A DNA stretch of 64,000 nucleotides from Fagopyrum homotropicum (GCA_033239125.1 BSWB01000003.1:30953001-31017000), one strand, 5' to 3'. Numbered from the stretch's first letter, positions 12,101 to 23,450 are shown. Numbers and translations: made by a program. Notes: generated from the sequence alone by a model not told the origin.

Positions 12101-13849
12101 TTTGAAGGACACCATGAGAGATTGGTTAAGCTTATGAAAGTGAGTCATATGACCCAACAAGGTCAAGAAGCACGTAGTTTTCTAAGAAAGAAGAAGGAGT
12201 CTAATAGTATAGACTGATTTAGTGGAGTTAAGGTAAGAGTACCTGAGAAGGGTAGCCTTCGTACTTATGATAACATGAAAATTTAGGAAGGAAGTTAGTT
12301 GATGACCTCAACGAGGTCAGCTATAAAGTGACGGTGGCAATCAAGAACGCACATATGCGGGATTGCCTAATGATGAGTACAGATAGGAAAAGTAAACAAG
12401 GTTGTGGGATCATAGCGGATCGGTGACCGGAGTTGGTGTATGCCCGGCGGTTCAATGCCAATGGTAAGAAGGTGTATCAACTAAGGCGCTTGTGTCTTGG
12501 TCATATAACGTGAAGAGGTTAAAGCAAGTAACTATAATTAGACCTCCCAGGGAGGGATTGTAACGACCTTACGTGACCTTTTGTGGTCATGGGATTGACA
12601 TGTGAGAGAACGGTGTGGATTTGGACCTTTAAGGTTTGAGCATGGTTAAGAGGACTAGTGGTTTGAGAGGAAGGTGAGATTTTCATTGTGCTTTACGCAA
12701 ATGGCCATGTAAAGAAAGAAGATGCATGATACTTTCTTTCTTACGAAACGGGTGATACGTGTTTGCGAATAAGAGATGAGTCAAGTTTCATTACTCACAC
12801 GAAGGAGTCATGTGGCTATGGTGTGGAATTGAGGACGGAGATTATGGTAACGTTGTGAGCCTTAAGAGTAAGGTGGTAGTACTTGAGAATTGATGAGTTG
12901 GAGGTTTCAGTGGTTTTAAAGGGGGAATTTCTTATGGTTTTCCCCACAGGGTATTCTGGAACGGTTTTTGAGGAAAGGTACGAGGTGGAAAGGTTGTACT
13001 TCGATTATCGAGAGATGGGTATGATTAACGACAACTAAATGTATCTTCTTCGTAGAGAGGGGCTAGTTAAGACTAAGTTGCATACGATTGCTATGTTTTA
13101 TAAGATCGACTTAAAGTCGAGATGCCACCAACTTTGGGTGGTGAGAAGAAAGGACCTTCGTAAGGCGGCATTTAGGGCCGATAGGGTCACTACTACTGTA
13201 GTGCAGCCATTGGGGATCACGATTGCGATTGATGAGTTAGAGTTTGTATAGATGAGTACCCATCGGATTTCTGAATCGGGTTGCGATGAAGTCGCACAAT
13301 TTGTGGTGTTTCAGGTGGATGCAGAGTGGACCCTAACCTGAGGATTGTAATGGTGTTTATTGATGCATGAGTTGCACGAATGATTCTTTATGTTCTTATG
13401 TTTGAAGATGTGTTGTTGCACTCGTGGAATTAAGAGGAACAAGTTGGCCATGGGCGACAATGATACGGGTTATGTAGGACAAGAGGATAAGCAGAGTTGT
13501 CTAAGCAAGCTAGGACGTCCGAGGTGACTTCCTAGGGATACAACGATTTTTGATAATATCAAGTTGATCCAATGAGGACATACCCCCAAGGTATGTAGAG
13601 GAGCTATGCAACCTATAAGTTGGTGGACCATAACCGCCGAGTGGCGGGATGATTTTGACACTTCCTCCTTTCCGAGGGAATCGATTAGATCGCGGGGACC
13701 GAGACGTGTCCATGGAGCTTCATTAGAAGCGGCAGAGGTGAGTGACCCATTCCAATTTCTTTGACACAAACATTGAGTCATGGGGACTATATGTCATGAT
13801 GAATACGTCCAAGTGGGGCTTGGGATACGCGCGAAGCAACGAGAGAGGT
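12101..13849 (+). mobile_element. Element D, fragment 2: decayed Ty3/gypsy internal sequence
   Basis: It continues fragment 1 after element A and leads into fragment 3 after element B. No long frame survives. The longest open stretch, 13039-13251, looks spurious. I infer pol-derived sequence from its position between fragment 1 and the integrase-like remnants at 43370-43640. The last five bases (13845-13849, GAGGT) form one copy of the element B target site. Confidence 0.5.
13845..13849. repeat. Target-site duplication of element B, left copy (GAGGT)
   Basis: GAGGT precedes the TG of the left LTR and recurs at 42426-42430 after the CA of the right LTR. Confidence 0.95.
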
Positions 13850-14154
13850 TGATGACATGAATTATGTATCATCATATTCATGCATATTATAGAAGATTGT
13901 CTCAGTTTACCTTGCATTTAGAGAGATTTTGTGTGCCTTTTATGTTCTATTCAATCTTTTGTCGGAAATAGAGGTCTACACGAGTTTTTGATGAATTATA
14001 GGTAAATGGAGTGGAATTGGAAGCAAAAGCGGAGCAAGGAGCATCTAGGGATGTTAAGGAAGCTAAAGGAATCTTAAAGGAGTCATAAAGAGATAAGGAA
14101 TTGCAAAGGAGAAGCATAGAAGACGAGCCAAGAGAAGAGCACTTTCTGTTGAAG

Positions 14155-14252
14155 AAAATCGTGCCAAGATGCATATAAATCGGACGATTTTCTCCCCTAG
14201 AAATCGAACGGTTTTGTGTATAAATCGACTGGGTCGATTTCTTCTGTTTTTC
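14155..14252. repeat. AAATCG/CGATTT word island, U3-side of B LTR
   Basis: It contains AAAATCGTGCC, AAATCGGACGATTTTC, AAATCGAACGG and AAATCGACTGGGTCGATTT. The copy in the 3' LTR lies at about 41098-41194. Confidence 0.8.
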
Positions 14253-14765
14253 GGCCAAATGGAAAGACGACACAAAGCCCAATTCTTTTGGGCTAGAGGA
14301 GAGTTTTTCCAAACGGCCCACTTGCAAGAAACTATAGAGGAGAACCCTAGGAACAAAAACGAGTAGGCCGCAGCGGGAAATCTTTACACGTTTAGGAGAA
14401 TTCAGAGATTCTTGGAGAAAGATTGAAGGACTCTTTGCCGGGAAGCTAATCTTGATTCTAGTTGTGAGATTTCTTTGTCCATTGAAGTGATTGTTGTTTT
14501 TGAACACGAATTTGAGTTACTAAAGAGATACATTAATTTGTTTTGACAATCGTTTACAGATTTGAAGGTTATTGGATTTTTTATTCAAGATTCGGTTTCT
14601 TTGCGATATTTCTCTCAATATTTAATTTGATTCGATTTTGAAAATGGTTGGCTAAAACCTTTGTGATTCTGGGGAGAATAGTTGATGATTAAGGCTTAGA
14701 TGATGATAGACTGAACTCATTCAAACATTAGGACCCTGAGAGTTTAGATTTTAGTTTTGCGACAA

Positions 14766-14827
14766 CAGGAAAATCGGACTGTTCTTGAGTAAATCGGCCG
14801 ATTTTCTTATGAACAGCCCGATTTATT
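14766..14827. repeat. AAATCG/CGATTT word island, U5-side of B LTR
   Basis: It contains AAAATCGGACTG, AAATCGGCCGATTTTC and GCCCGATTTATT. The copy in the 3' LTR lies at about 41709-41770. Confidence 0.8.
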
Positions 14828-15487
14828 CCTCTAACGAACCTTAATTGAATCAATCTTTAACCAAAACTAATCCTTGCCTAAATCCCAATCTTGATTAACC
14901 TTTTTACCCTCTAATTGAATGTATGAAGACACTTCAAACCTGATTCTACATTTAATAGATTAAGATTTCAAGATTTGGGTAATAAAGAGACTCAACATCC
15001 TTTATTAAGTTTTTAATTGTGCTTGCTATTCTTTACTTTGGAGAGTCATATCCTGCAGTTTTAGATAGTTAGTTTGAACATAATTCTTGTCTTTAGATCT
15101 TTCTATATTGCAGCCTCAACAACCCTTATAGAGAGAACCTTTAGATTAGTCATATAGGTTTCGGAACTTCACTGTACGAATCCTACCCTTGAACAATTAA
15201 TCTTGGCAATATAAACTTTGTCCTATATCTATAGAAGTGTCTTGAATCGAAAGCCGAAATCGGATACTTGAATCCTTGGAATCATTTCCCCCTTATTTGA
15301 TCACAAAAGCTTTTCACACTTTTTGCTAGATAATTGAAATCGGAATTATTCTCACCAAATCCCTGAGTTCGACTCTGGAATTCTTACCTTACTACAACTG
15401 ATCCGTACACTGCGGGTTCGCTTTGCTTTGAGTTCTAGATATAAATTTAAGACTTTGATGCACACACCTTTTGGGCGAACAAGTTTT

Positions 15488-15505
15488 TGGCGCCGTTGCC
15501 GGGGA
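15488..15505 (+). promoter_or_regulatory. Primer binding site of element B (tRNA-Asp)
   Basis: TGGCGCCGTTGCCGGGGA lies six bases after the 5' LTR and is identical to the primer sites of A, C and G. Confidence 0.93.
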
Positions 15506-15608
15506 TTTGGTCTAGAACAAATTCGGTTTTCGGTTGTCTAGCTTGAGAGCTCTTGCTCTTGTGATTTAATTTGTCTACTTGAGTGATCTTTGCAGGTTCT
15601 TTGGGTAT

Positions 15609-18391
15609 ATGCGAAAGACTAGATCCACTAAAGATCTAGTTCCTTTCGATCCCGAATTGGAGAGAACTTTGAGGAGAAAGTTGAAGGAAAAGAAAATGGT
15701 CGAGAACGACGAGAGAAACTACCAAGCTGAACTGAACGAAGCTCAACGCCAACTCCAGTTGAGTGAGAAAGCACGAAAAGATGCTGAAATAAGTCATCAA
15801 TTTCAGATTGATGAACTAAGAGCTATGATGTTGGACATGAAGTTGGAGTTGAACGAATCCAGGAAGAAGAAGAAAGTCAAGACACCAACTAAATCCATTC
15901 GAAATGACTCATCCGATGATGAAGAGATAGATCCGGACATGCCGGAACTTGAGGAGATCGATCCACTACTTCGTCCTATTCGAAACACCCCAAAACCAAG
16001 GGTTGTTCCTCGCCTCCCAACTAGGAACGTGAGAGCTGTTAATGACGATGATAGACCCCGAACTTTGGGGCAACGGATGGATCCAATTCAGCAACCGCGC
16101 CGTCTAGGTGTGGATTTCGGAGCTGAAGACATCCAAGAGTTTAGCTTCTCACCACAAGTCATCACCATGGTTCGCCAAAGTCAATATGGCGGAGCAAGTA
16201 CTGAATCTCCAAACCAGCACTTGCAGAATTTTGAGATTCTCATGGAGACTATGAAGCCGAAGAAGGCTACTACAAGCAATTACAAGATCAAACCGTTCTT
16301 CTTTTCTTTGAAGGACAAGGCTCTAGCTTGGTACCAAACACTTCCAACTGCAAAGTTAGCTACATGGGAGGAGTTATCTTCGGAATTCCTCACCAAATTC
16401 TTTCCGCCATCCAAAACGGCGGAATTGAGAGGTAAAATAAATGCTTTTTCTATGAAACCTAATGAAAGCTTGTTTCAATCTTGGGAAAGGTTTCAAGATC
16501 TCTTGTTGGATTGCCCACACCATGGCATTTCCAAGTTGTAATTATTGGAGATCTACTACAAAGGATTGGATGTGGAAACACAATTCAACCTTCAATCTCT
16601 CTCTTGTGGCACATTCATGGATATGAGAGAGGATGATGCTTGGGACTTCATTGAGAAGCAAGCCCAAGTGATTGAGAAGTATTCCCACCGGAAGGTGGAC
16701 TCAAATAGCCGGAATCAAAGCGATTCTGGAGCCAAGTTGAACCAAGCTGCTCAAACACAAATATTTTCCCTCAACAATGAGATCAAAGAGTTGAAGGAAG
16801 TGCTCAAAACAAGTCTTCAAAAGACTAAGGAGCAAGAAGCCAACTACATGGGGAGGGACAATAACCAAAGGAATGATAACCGGAACTCCAATTGGAATAA
16901 CAACAACAACAATAACAACCGGAATTCCAATTGGAACAACAACAATAGGAACTCAAATAACAACAATTGGAGGTTAAATCAGCAAAGTCCAGGTAATCCT
17001 TACTCTCATGCTGAAAAGGCTCTAACACCTCCATCTTCTTCTACTCCTTTAACAAGCTAGGGACAATCAAGCGGATCAAGCAAACCCGATCCCATGCTAG
17101 AGACGATCCTAGGCAAGCTACAAGGATTGGAGGGTTATATAACTTCGGTTGACAAAGCTCACAAAGCTTTAGAAAACCAAGTATTTAACAAGGCCGGAGA
17201 AGTTCCAAGAGACCAAGGGAAACTTCCCGGGAAGACGGAAGATAACCCAAAGGGGAGGGTTATGGCAATAACTACTAGGAGTGGCAAGACAACTACCGAC
17301 CCTCAACCTAAAGTAGTCGAGACCACCACTAATGAAGGAGAGGCAAAAGAGAAGGAAGAAGTTTATGTTCCTCCTCCCGCTTACAAACCACCTCTACCTT
17401 TCCATCAATCTAGAGCGCGTGCACGCCTAGATAAACATTTTGGTAAGTTTGTTGAACTTATGAGTAAGCTGCATATTAATATACCTTTTATGGATGCGAT
17501 TTTAGGTATGCCGGCTTACGGGAAATTCCTCAAGGAGATCCTCTCTAACAAGAGGAAATTGGAAGACATAGGAGAAGTCAAGATGAGTATGGAGTCATCC
17601 GAACTCATCAAGACTATGACGGAGAATATGCCACCCAAACTCCGCGATCCAGGATCTTTTTGCATACCCATCACTTTGGGAGAAGCTACCTATGATGCAC
17701 TTTGTGACCTTGGAGCGAGTGTGAGTATCATACCTCTTGCTCTATGCAAAGCAGTTGGTCTAGGAGAGCCTAGACCGGTGAAGATAACACTCTACATGGC
17801 TGATCGTTCCACCACTAAGCCGGTGGGGATATTAGAAGGCATTCCGGTAAAGCTCGGTATGTTTTACATACCAATAGATTTTGTCGTTCTTGACATCCCT
17901 GCAGATTATCCGGTTTCCATCATCCTTGGGAGACCATTCCTTGCAACATCCGGATGCATGGTAGACTGCAAGAATGGCCAGCTGTCATTCCATATTGGTG
18001 AAGAAAAGATAGAATTCATACTCTCTTCCTTAATCAAGGAGCCCGCCTTAAAAGACGATGCTTTTGAAATTTTTGATGAAGAAGAGTCTAGAGAGGTGGT
18101 AAGTTCAATCTTGATGAAAGACCCTCTTCAAAAGGTTATTAGTATGAGTATCATGGAGGAAGGAGTGGAATTTGATTGCAATGAGGATGTAAAAGCATTG
18201 AATGATGTGGAGGAAGAACAAGGAACGAGCATTAAAGAACTAGAATTAACTCCGAAAACTGTGAAGAAAATCGACCTGCAGGAAACAAATCGTCCGATTT
18301 GTGAAAAGGCAACACGATTTTTTTCAACAGAAAGAAAAATCGACCCGACTAAACTAAATCATCCGATCTGTGAAGAGGTAACCCGATTTTT
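15609..18391 (+). pseudogene. gag-pro: Element B gag and aspartic protease, broken
   Basis: I place the start at 15609 (MRKTRSTKDLVPFDPE), the N-terminus shared with A, C and G; an in-frame ATG also lies at 15579. A charged coiled-coil-like region comes first, then RTLGQRMDPIQQPRRLGVDF and the gag core (FFSLKDKALAWYQTLP, EFLTKFFPPSKTAELRGKI). A strongly Asn-rich linker follows at about 16855-16980. Further on are LPGKTEDNP, HINIPFMDAILGMPAYGKFL and the protease box YDALCDLGASVSIIPL with IILGRPFLATSGC. Stops interrupt the frame at 16540-16542 and 17058-17060. At about 18385-18391 one base is missing in a T run, which moves the frame. The linker encodes two 23-residue repeats that correspond to the palindromic words. 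Confidence 0.93.
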
Positions 18392-18440
18392 TTGACAGAA
18401 AGAAAAATCGTGCCCCAAATCGACCGATTTATTTCAAGAG
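18262..18440. repeat. AAATCG/CGATTT word island in protease-RT linker of B, translated
   Basis: Two direct units of 69 bp (23 codons) start at about 18271 and 18340. Each holds AAATCGACC, AAATCG/ATCCGAT and CGATTTTTT words. A further AAATCGACCGATTTAT follows. In the open frame the unit reads like NRPICEKATRFFSTER. The second unit lacks one base relative to the first. Confidence 0.85.
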
Positions 18441-21400
18441 AGGTCGATCCAGTGGGAAATTTTCTGGATTCTCCAAACATCTCCGCAACTGCTCTCGAAT
18501 CTAATGATGAAGTACCCCCACCTCTAGAGGCCTCTTCCACAACACTCGAAGGCCAAGATTCACCATCAATCAAGGTACCCCCATCATTAGAATTGAAGCC
18601 ACTCCCCACGCACTTAAGGTACGCATTCCTTGGCACTAATTCCACATATCCAGTCATAGTCAATGCGAATTTGAATGATGCTGAATTAGAGAAACTTATG
18701 CATGTTTTGAAACAACATAGAAGGGCATTAGGCTATACTATTGATGATTTAGTAGGAATAAAGCCTTCTCTATGTATGCACAAAATTCTAATGGAAGAGG
18801 ATTACAAACCTTCACGCCAACCTCAAAGACGGTTAAACCCGGCAATGAAAGTGGTCGTGAAGAAAGAAATCCTTAAACTACTTGATGCAGGTATCATCTT
18901 CCCTATTTCTGATAGCAAATGGGTGAGTCCAGTACAAGTAGTACCCAATAAAGGAGGCATTACCGTTGTTGCCAACAAGAACAACGAACTTATCCCCACA
19001 CGGACAGTTACAGGGTGGCGAATGTGCATCGACTACCGCAAACTAAACGTGGCTACAAGGAAGGACCACTTCCCCCTTCCTTTTATCGATCAAATGTTGG
19101 AAAGGTTAGCCCAACATTCTTACTTTTGTTATCTAGATGGATATAGCGGTTTCTTTCAGATTCCAATTCATCCGGATGATCAAGAGAAGACGACTTTCAC
19201 GTGCCCATGGGGTACGTTTGCTTATAGAAGGATGCCATTCGGCCTATGCAACGCTCCAGCCACCTTCCAAAGGTGTATGATGGCAATCTTCTCCGAGTAC
19301 GTAGAGAATATCATGGAAGTCTTCATGGACGATTTTTCGGTATATGGTTCTTCCTTTGATAACTGTCTCTATAACCTTTCGCTAGTTCTTAAGAGGTGTG
19401 AGGACACTAACTTAGTCTTAAACTGGGAAAAGTGTCATTTCATGGTCACCGAAGGGATTGTGTTAGGTCATCTAGTGTCACAAAGGGGAATAGAAGTTGA
19501 TAGAGCAAAGATAGAAACCATTGAGAAGTTACCCCCCCCCCCCCCCCCCTTCTTCGGTGAAAGGAATTAGAAGTTTTTTAGGGCATGCAGGCTTCTATAG
19601 GAGATTCATAAAGGATTTTTCTAAGATTTCAAAACCCTTGACTAATCTTTTGATGAAAGACGCAACTTTCGAATTTTCGAAAGATTGTTTAGATGCTTTT
19701 TGCAGGATCAAAGAAGCTTTGATTTCAGCACCAATCATTCAACCACCCGATTGGACTCTTCCTTTCGAGGTCATGTGCGACGCAAGCGACGTCGCTATAG
19801 GAGGCGTACTTGGACAGAAGAAAGATGGTCGCACTCATGCCATCTACTATGCTAGCAAAACGCTAGACGAGGCTCAATATAATTATGCAACTACAGAAAA
19901 GGAACTTTTAGCCGTAGTATATGCTTTTGAGAAATTTCGTTCCTATCTTGTAGGTGCAAAGGTGATAGTCTATACGGACCATTCCGCAATCCGATACCTC
20001 TTCACGAAGAAGGACGCGAAGCCAAGGCTTCTAAGATGGATCTTACTCTTACAAGAGTTCGATTTAGAGATTCGAGATAAGAAAGGATCGGAAAACTCCG
20101 TTGCCGATCATCTTAGTCGTCTCCCAAAACTCACCGACGAGACGGATGAACTTCCCATAGACGACTCATTCCCTGACGAACAGCTACACGAGATTGAAGA
20201 GTGTCTTCAACACATCTCACAAGGTAATGATCCATGGTTCGCTGACATTGTGAATTACCTTGTTTGTCAGGAGATTCCACCCGGACTTTCATATGCTCAA
20301 AAGAAGAAATTCTTTAGTGACGTCCGGCAATTCTACTGGAACGAACCTCTTCTATTCAAAAGAGGTCCCGATGGCATTTACAAGAGATGTATCCCCGAAG
20401 ATGAGGTGGATAGCGTCATCCGCCATTGCCATTCTCTACCATGTGGCGGACATGCTAGTTCCCACAAGACTTGTGCTAAGGTACTTCGTTCCGGCTTCTA
20501 TTGGCCTACACTTTTCAAAGATGTGCAAAAGTTTGTTGTTGCTTGTGATGCTTGTCAAAGGACAGGTAATATATCAAGAAGGAATGAGATGCCTCTCAAC
20601 AACATACAAGAAGTAGAGATCTTTGATGTATGGGGCATCGATTTTATGGGACCTTTCCCATCTTCATGCGGTAACCAATATATACTTCTTGCCGTAGACT
20701 ATGTCTCAAGATGGGTAGAGGCAATCGCTTCTCCTACTAATGATGCAATGGTAGTGGTGAATTTCTTTAATAGAACAATCTTCCCAAGGTTCGGAACTCC
20801 CCGAACCATCATTAGTGACGGAGGAACGCATTTCACAGTCCGTCGATTCGAGACTCTATTGGCTAAGTATGGGGTGACCCATAAGATAGGTACACCTTAC
20901 CATCCGCAAACCAGCGGACAAGTCGAAATATCCAATAGAGAGATCAAGGGAATTTTAGAGAAAACCGTCTCTAAAACAAGAAAAGATTGGTCAATGAAGC
21001 TTGACGATGCACTATGGGCGTACAGGACAGCCTTCAAGACACCAATAGGTATGACTCCCTATAACCTTGTCTATGGTAAATCCTGTCATCTTCCTGTAGA
21101 GCTAGAGCATAAAGCTTATTGGGCTATCAAGTGGCTCAATTTTGACATGAAAGAAGCCGGAGAGAAGCAGCTCTTAGACATCAATGAGCTAGATGAGATC
21201 CGGCTAAATGCGTACGAGAACGCAAAAATCTATAAGGAACGGACAAAGCGTTGGCATGATAAGCACATCATTCCAAAGGAATTGAAGGAGGGAGACAAAG
21301 TCCTTCTATTCAACTCAAGGCTTCGTCTATTTCCACGTAAGCTTAAATCCCGTTGGACAGGACCTTATGTAATTAAACGAGTTTTCCCCCATGGTGCAGT

Positions 21401-21509
21401 TGAAGTATGGGGTGAACAAAGCGGAAGTTTCAAGGTTAATGGCCAACGATTGAAGAAATACACACCGGAAGCTCCGGTCGAGGAGATAGCTCCTATCCTC
21501 CTCCATTGA
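18392..21509 (+). pseudogene. pol: Element B pol: reverse transcriptase, RNase H and integrase, frameshifted
   Basis: The RT begins after the word island with KPLPTHLRYAFLGTNSTYPV. It includes GWRMCIDYRKLN, TFQRCMMAIF and the catalytic box VFMDDFSVYG. At 19532-19549 an 18-base C run breaks the frame just before the conserved RSFLGHAGFYRRFIKDF. The remainder (19521-21509) is open. RNase H shows CDASDVAIGGVLGQ, TTEKELLAVVYAFEKF and VYTDHSAIRYL. Integrase shows the HHCC site (HCHSLPCGGH..CDACQ), the core with DFMGPFP, ISDGGTHFT and PYHPQTSGQVEISNREIK, and a C-terminal LFPRKLKSRWTGPYV region. No chromodomain is visible. The RNase H-integrase half looks intact; the whole protein is not encoded in one frame. 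Confidence 0.94.
19532..19549. repeat. C18 homopolymer in element B pol
   Basis: Eighteen consecutive C residues replace a short proline-coding run that reads PPPTS or PPPIS in A and C. The run separates two pol frames. It may be a true slippage expansion or an assembly error. Confidence 0.9.
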
Positions 21510-21547
21510 ACACAAACCATACACCGTCTAGCTAAAGACGATAAATT

Positions 21548-21571
21548 AAGCGCTTCTTGGGAGGCAACCCA
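21548..21571 (+). promoter_or_regulatory. Conserved post-pol motif, element B
   Basis: It reads AAGCGCTT, CTT, then GGGAGGCAACCCA and begins 38 nt after the pol stop (21507-21509). The same motif is at 4309-4332 in A and 28225-28248 in C, both on the minus strand. Confidence 0.8.
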
Positions 21572-21776
21572 TGATAGTATAGTTTTTCATCCTTTCATCA
21601 CTTAGTTAGAATAGATTAGTTGTTTTGCTTCTTTATTTTCGTTTTTATTTGTTCCTCGATGCACTCTTGGTTTGTCGTGTCATTAATCGCAGGAAATTAG
21701 GTTCAAACTAAGAGATCCATGGAGAAAGGGAGCACAAATCAGTAAATCTTCATGATCCATGAGGAATAAGGAAGGA

Positions 21777-22085
21777 AATCGAGATACAGCAAGTAAATCA
21801 TCCGATTCAGGAGCAGAGCAAGTCGATTTTTGACAACAGGAAGAAAAACCGACCTGGAGATCGACCTGCCAAAGTAAATCGTCCGATTTTCTTTGTATTC
21901 AGAGAAAAATCGAGTTACCTAAAGTAAATCGTCCGATTCAGAAGCAGAGTAAGGCGATTTTTGACAACAGGAAGAAAAATCGACCTGGAGATCGACCTGC
22001 CAAATTAAATCGTCCGATTTTCCTTGAATCCAGAGAAAAATCGCCCCGACGATTAAATCGACCTTATAAATCGGCCGATTTTCTT
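21777..22085. repeat. AAATCG/CGATTT word island after pol of B, with 131-bp tandem duplication
   Basis: A unit starting AAGTAAATC at 21791 recurs at 21922, a period of 131 bp. Each unit holds AAATCG-TCCGATT words, GTCGATTTTTGACAACAGG and ATCGACCTGCC. More words follow to 22085 (AAATCGGCCGATTTTC). The island ends 16 bases before a TATA box. Confidence 0.85.
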
Positions 22086-22100
22086 CACAGTTTCTCGACC

Positions 22101-22109
22101 CTATATAAA
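22101..22109 (+). promoter_or_regulatory. Putative internal TATA box upstream of B env-position ORF
   Basis: CTATATAAA is a canonical TATA box. It lies right after the word island and 443-451 bp before the ATG at 22552. Element C has CTATATAAA at the corresponding place. An internal promoter for the third ORF is my inference. Confidence 0.55.
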
Positions 22110-22475
22110 GACTCAAACACTCGATCTTCCTCATTCCACAACCTACCACTCTCGATTTCCCCTTCTCAAGAACGCCGAAAATCGCCCATACCCTACAATC
22201 CTCATTCCTTAATCATTTTGAGTGATTCTTGGCTCCAAACCGAAGCATTTTCAACAAGGAATAAGGATCTAGCAACAACAAGCACGACAATCGACTCCTC
22301 CACAAGGAATTCAGGTTTTTCTTTCCAAAACCTAAGTTTCTAATTCGAAATTGAAGTTTGCTTAGGAAGTGTTTGTTTGCTGGAATTGATTGAGAAATCT
22401 GCTTAGGAATCATTATAGGAGACTGTATGTGGTGATTGCTTGAACAGAACTTTACAGAATTGTGAGAATCATTGA

Positions 22476-22545
22476 AATCGATAGAAAAATCGACCTAGCC
22501 CAGAAAAATCGGACGATTTTTGTGAAGAACAGGCCGATTTTTTGA
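22476..22545. repeat. AAATCG/CGATTT word island directly before B env-position ATG
   Basis: AAATCGAT, AAAAATCGACC, AAAATCGGACGATTTTT and GGCCGATTTTT fall within 70 bp and end a few bases before the ATG at 22552. Element C has its own words at the same place (27505-27560). Confidence 0.8.
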
Positions 22546-22551
22546 CTTAGA

Positions 22552-22794
22552 ATGGATCTTGTTAAGAGGATAACTAGAAACACGGGGAAGAAGAAGGGAT
22601 CTTCTTCCAAAGCCCCTCCCCCACCTCCACCACCATCTCAAAACATCCCTAAGCTTCCCCCTCCCTATCCAAGCACAAGAAACGTTATGAACGCATCATG
22701 GATCGCCCATTCACCCCTCCTCGCTACATAGTGCTAGATGACTTAGATTCATTATTTGTTCGAGAGGATGTTGATATGATGCTTGATAAGGCTG
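22552..22794 (+). pseudogene. Element B env-position ORF (ATHILA ORF-1 type), 5' part
   Basis: The ATG at 22552 opens MDLVKRITRN, matching MDFVRRVSGR in element C. A basic Lys/Ser stretch and a proline run follow. The frame breaks near 22665: the conserved continuation (PRYIVLDDLD-type sequence, matching PRYLLLEDLAP in C) is in another frame. Element C then interrupts it at 22795. The other half is at 38245-39485. The function of this family is unknown; its place after pol led others to call it env-like. I see no signal peptide or membrane segment here. Confidence 0.8.
22790..22794. repeat. Target-site duplication of element C, left copy (GGCTG)
   Basis: GGCTG precedes the TG of the left LTR and recurs exactly at 38240-38244 beyond the outermost right LTR. 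Confidence 0.95.
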
Positions 22795-23386
22795 TGTTCG
22801 CCCCTAAACGTGCGTGCAAATAAGTTTTAATTATAAAACTAGAATCAAGCAAGCGAACCCGCAGTGTACGGATCGATATAGTTAAGCAAGAATTCCAGAG
22901 TATCGAAAACAGGGATTTGGGTGGGAACAAATTCAATTAAAGATTATCAAGCGAGTAAATATGAGAGTTTTTGCAAATATTGGGAAAACAACAATCCTAA
23001 AGATCCAAGTATTTAGTTGTTGCAATCGATTCAAGATATTCTTAATGATATAAAGACAGAGTTGAGATATGCAAAGGTATGCTAATGTAAGGTAATCGTA
23101 CGGTGAAGTTCCAAAAACCTTATATGACTCACCTACAAGACACTCTCTATAAAGGTTGTTGAGGCTTCAATATAGAAAGGATCTAAAGATGAGAATTAAT
23201 GTCAAATACCCAAACTTGCAATCCAAGGATCAAGACTAACTTAACCGATTACGGTTGTGACACTCACAATCGAGGTAGAGGTTGTTGAGGCTTCACTACC
23301 ACCTAGAAAAGGCAAGCCTAAACTAAGTTAAAGCAAATCTTTAACTTTGGATTAAAGTAAAAGCAGGTTCGTAAACTTAAGGGAAA

Positions 23387-23450
23387 TTACGGGTAGATCT
23401 TGAGATTCCACGGTCGTGGAACTCAAGAACAAACCGTGATTTAGGGTTCG
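23387..23450. repeat. CCACGG-CCGTGG word island, U5-side of C LTR
   Basis: It holds ATTACGGGT, ATTCCACGGTCGTGGAAC and ACCGTGATTTAGG. Copies lie at about 34908-34972 in C2 and 37080-37141 in C3. Confidence 0.8.

Larger units (their letters stand above)
13850..15481 (+). repeat. Element B 5' LTR
   Basis: It starts TGATGACATG and ends GGGCGAACA, and matches 40794-42425 at equal length with few differences. Word islands lie at 14155-14252 and 14766-14827. The first overlaps two TATAAAT-like boxes, and I cannot tell which, if either, is the promoter. Confidence 0.95.

Noticed and set aside
13947..14507. 186-codon minus-strand frame, repeated at 40891-41451
   Set aside because: It lies antisense within the B LTR and is present in both copies because they are LTRs; nothing in it resembles a known protein.
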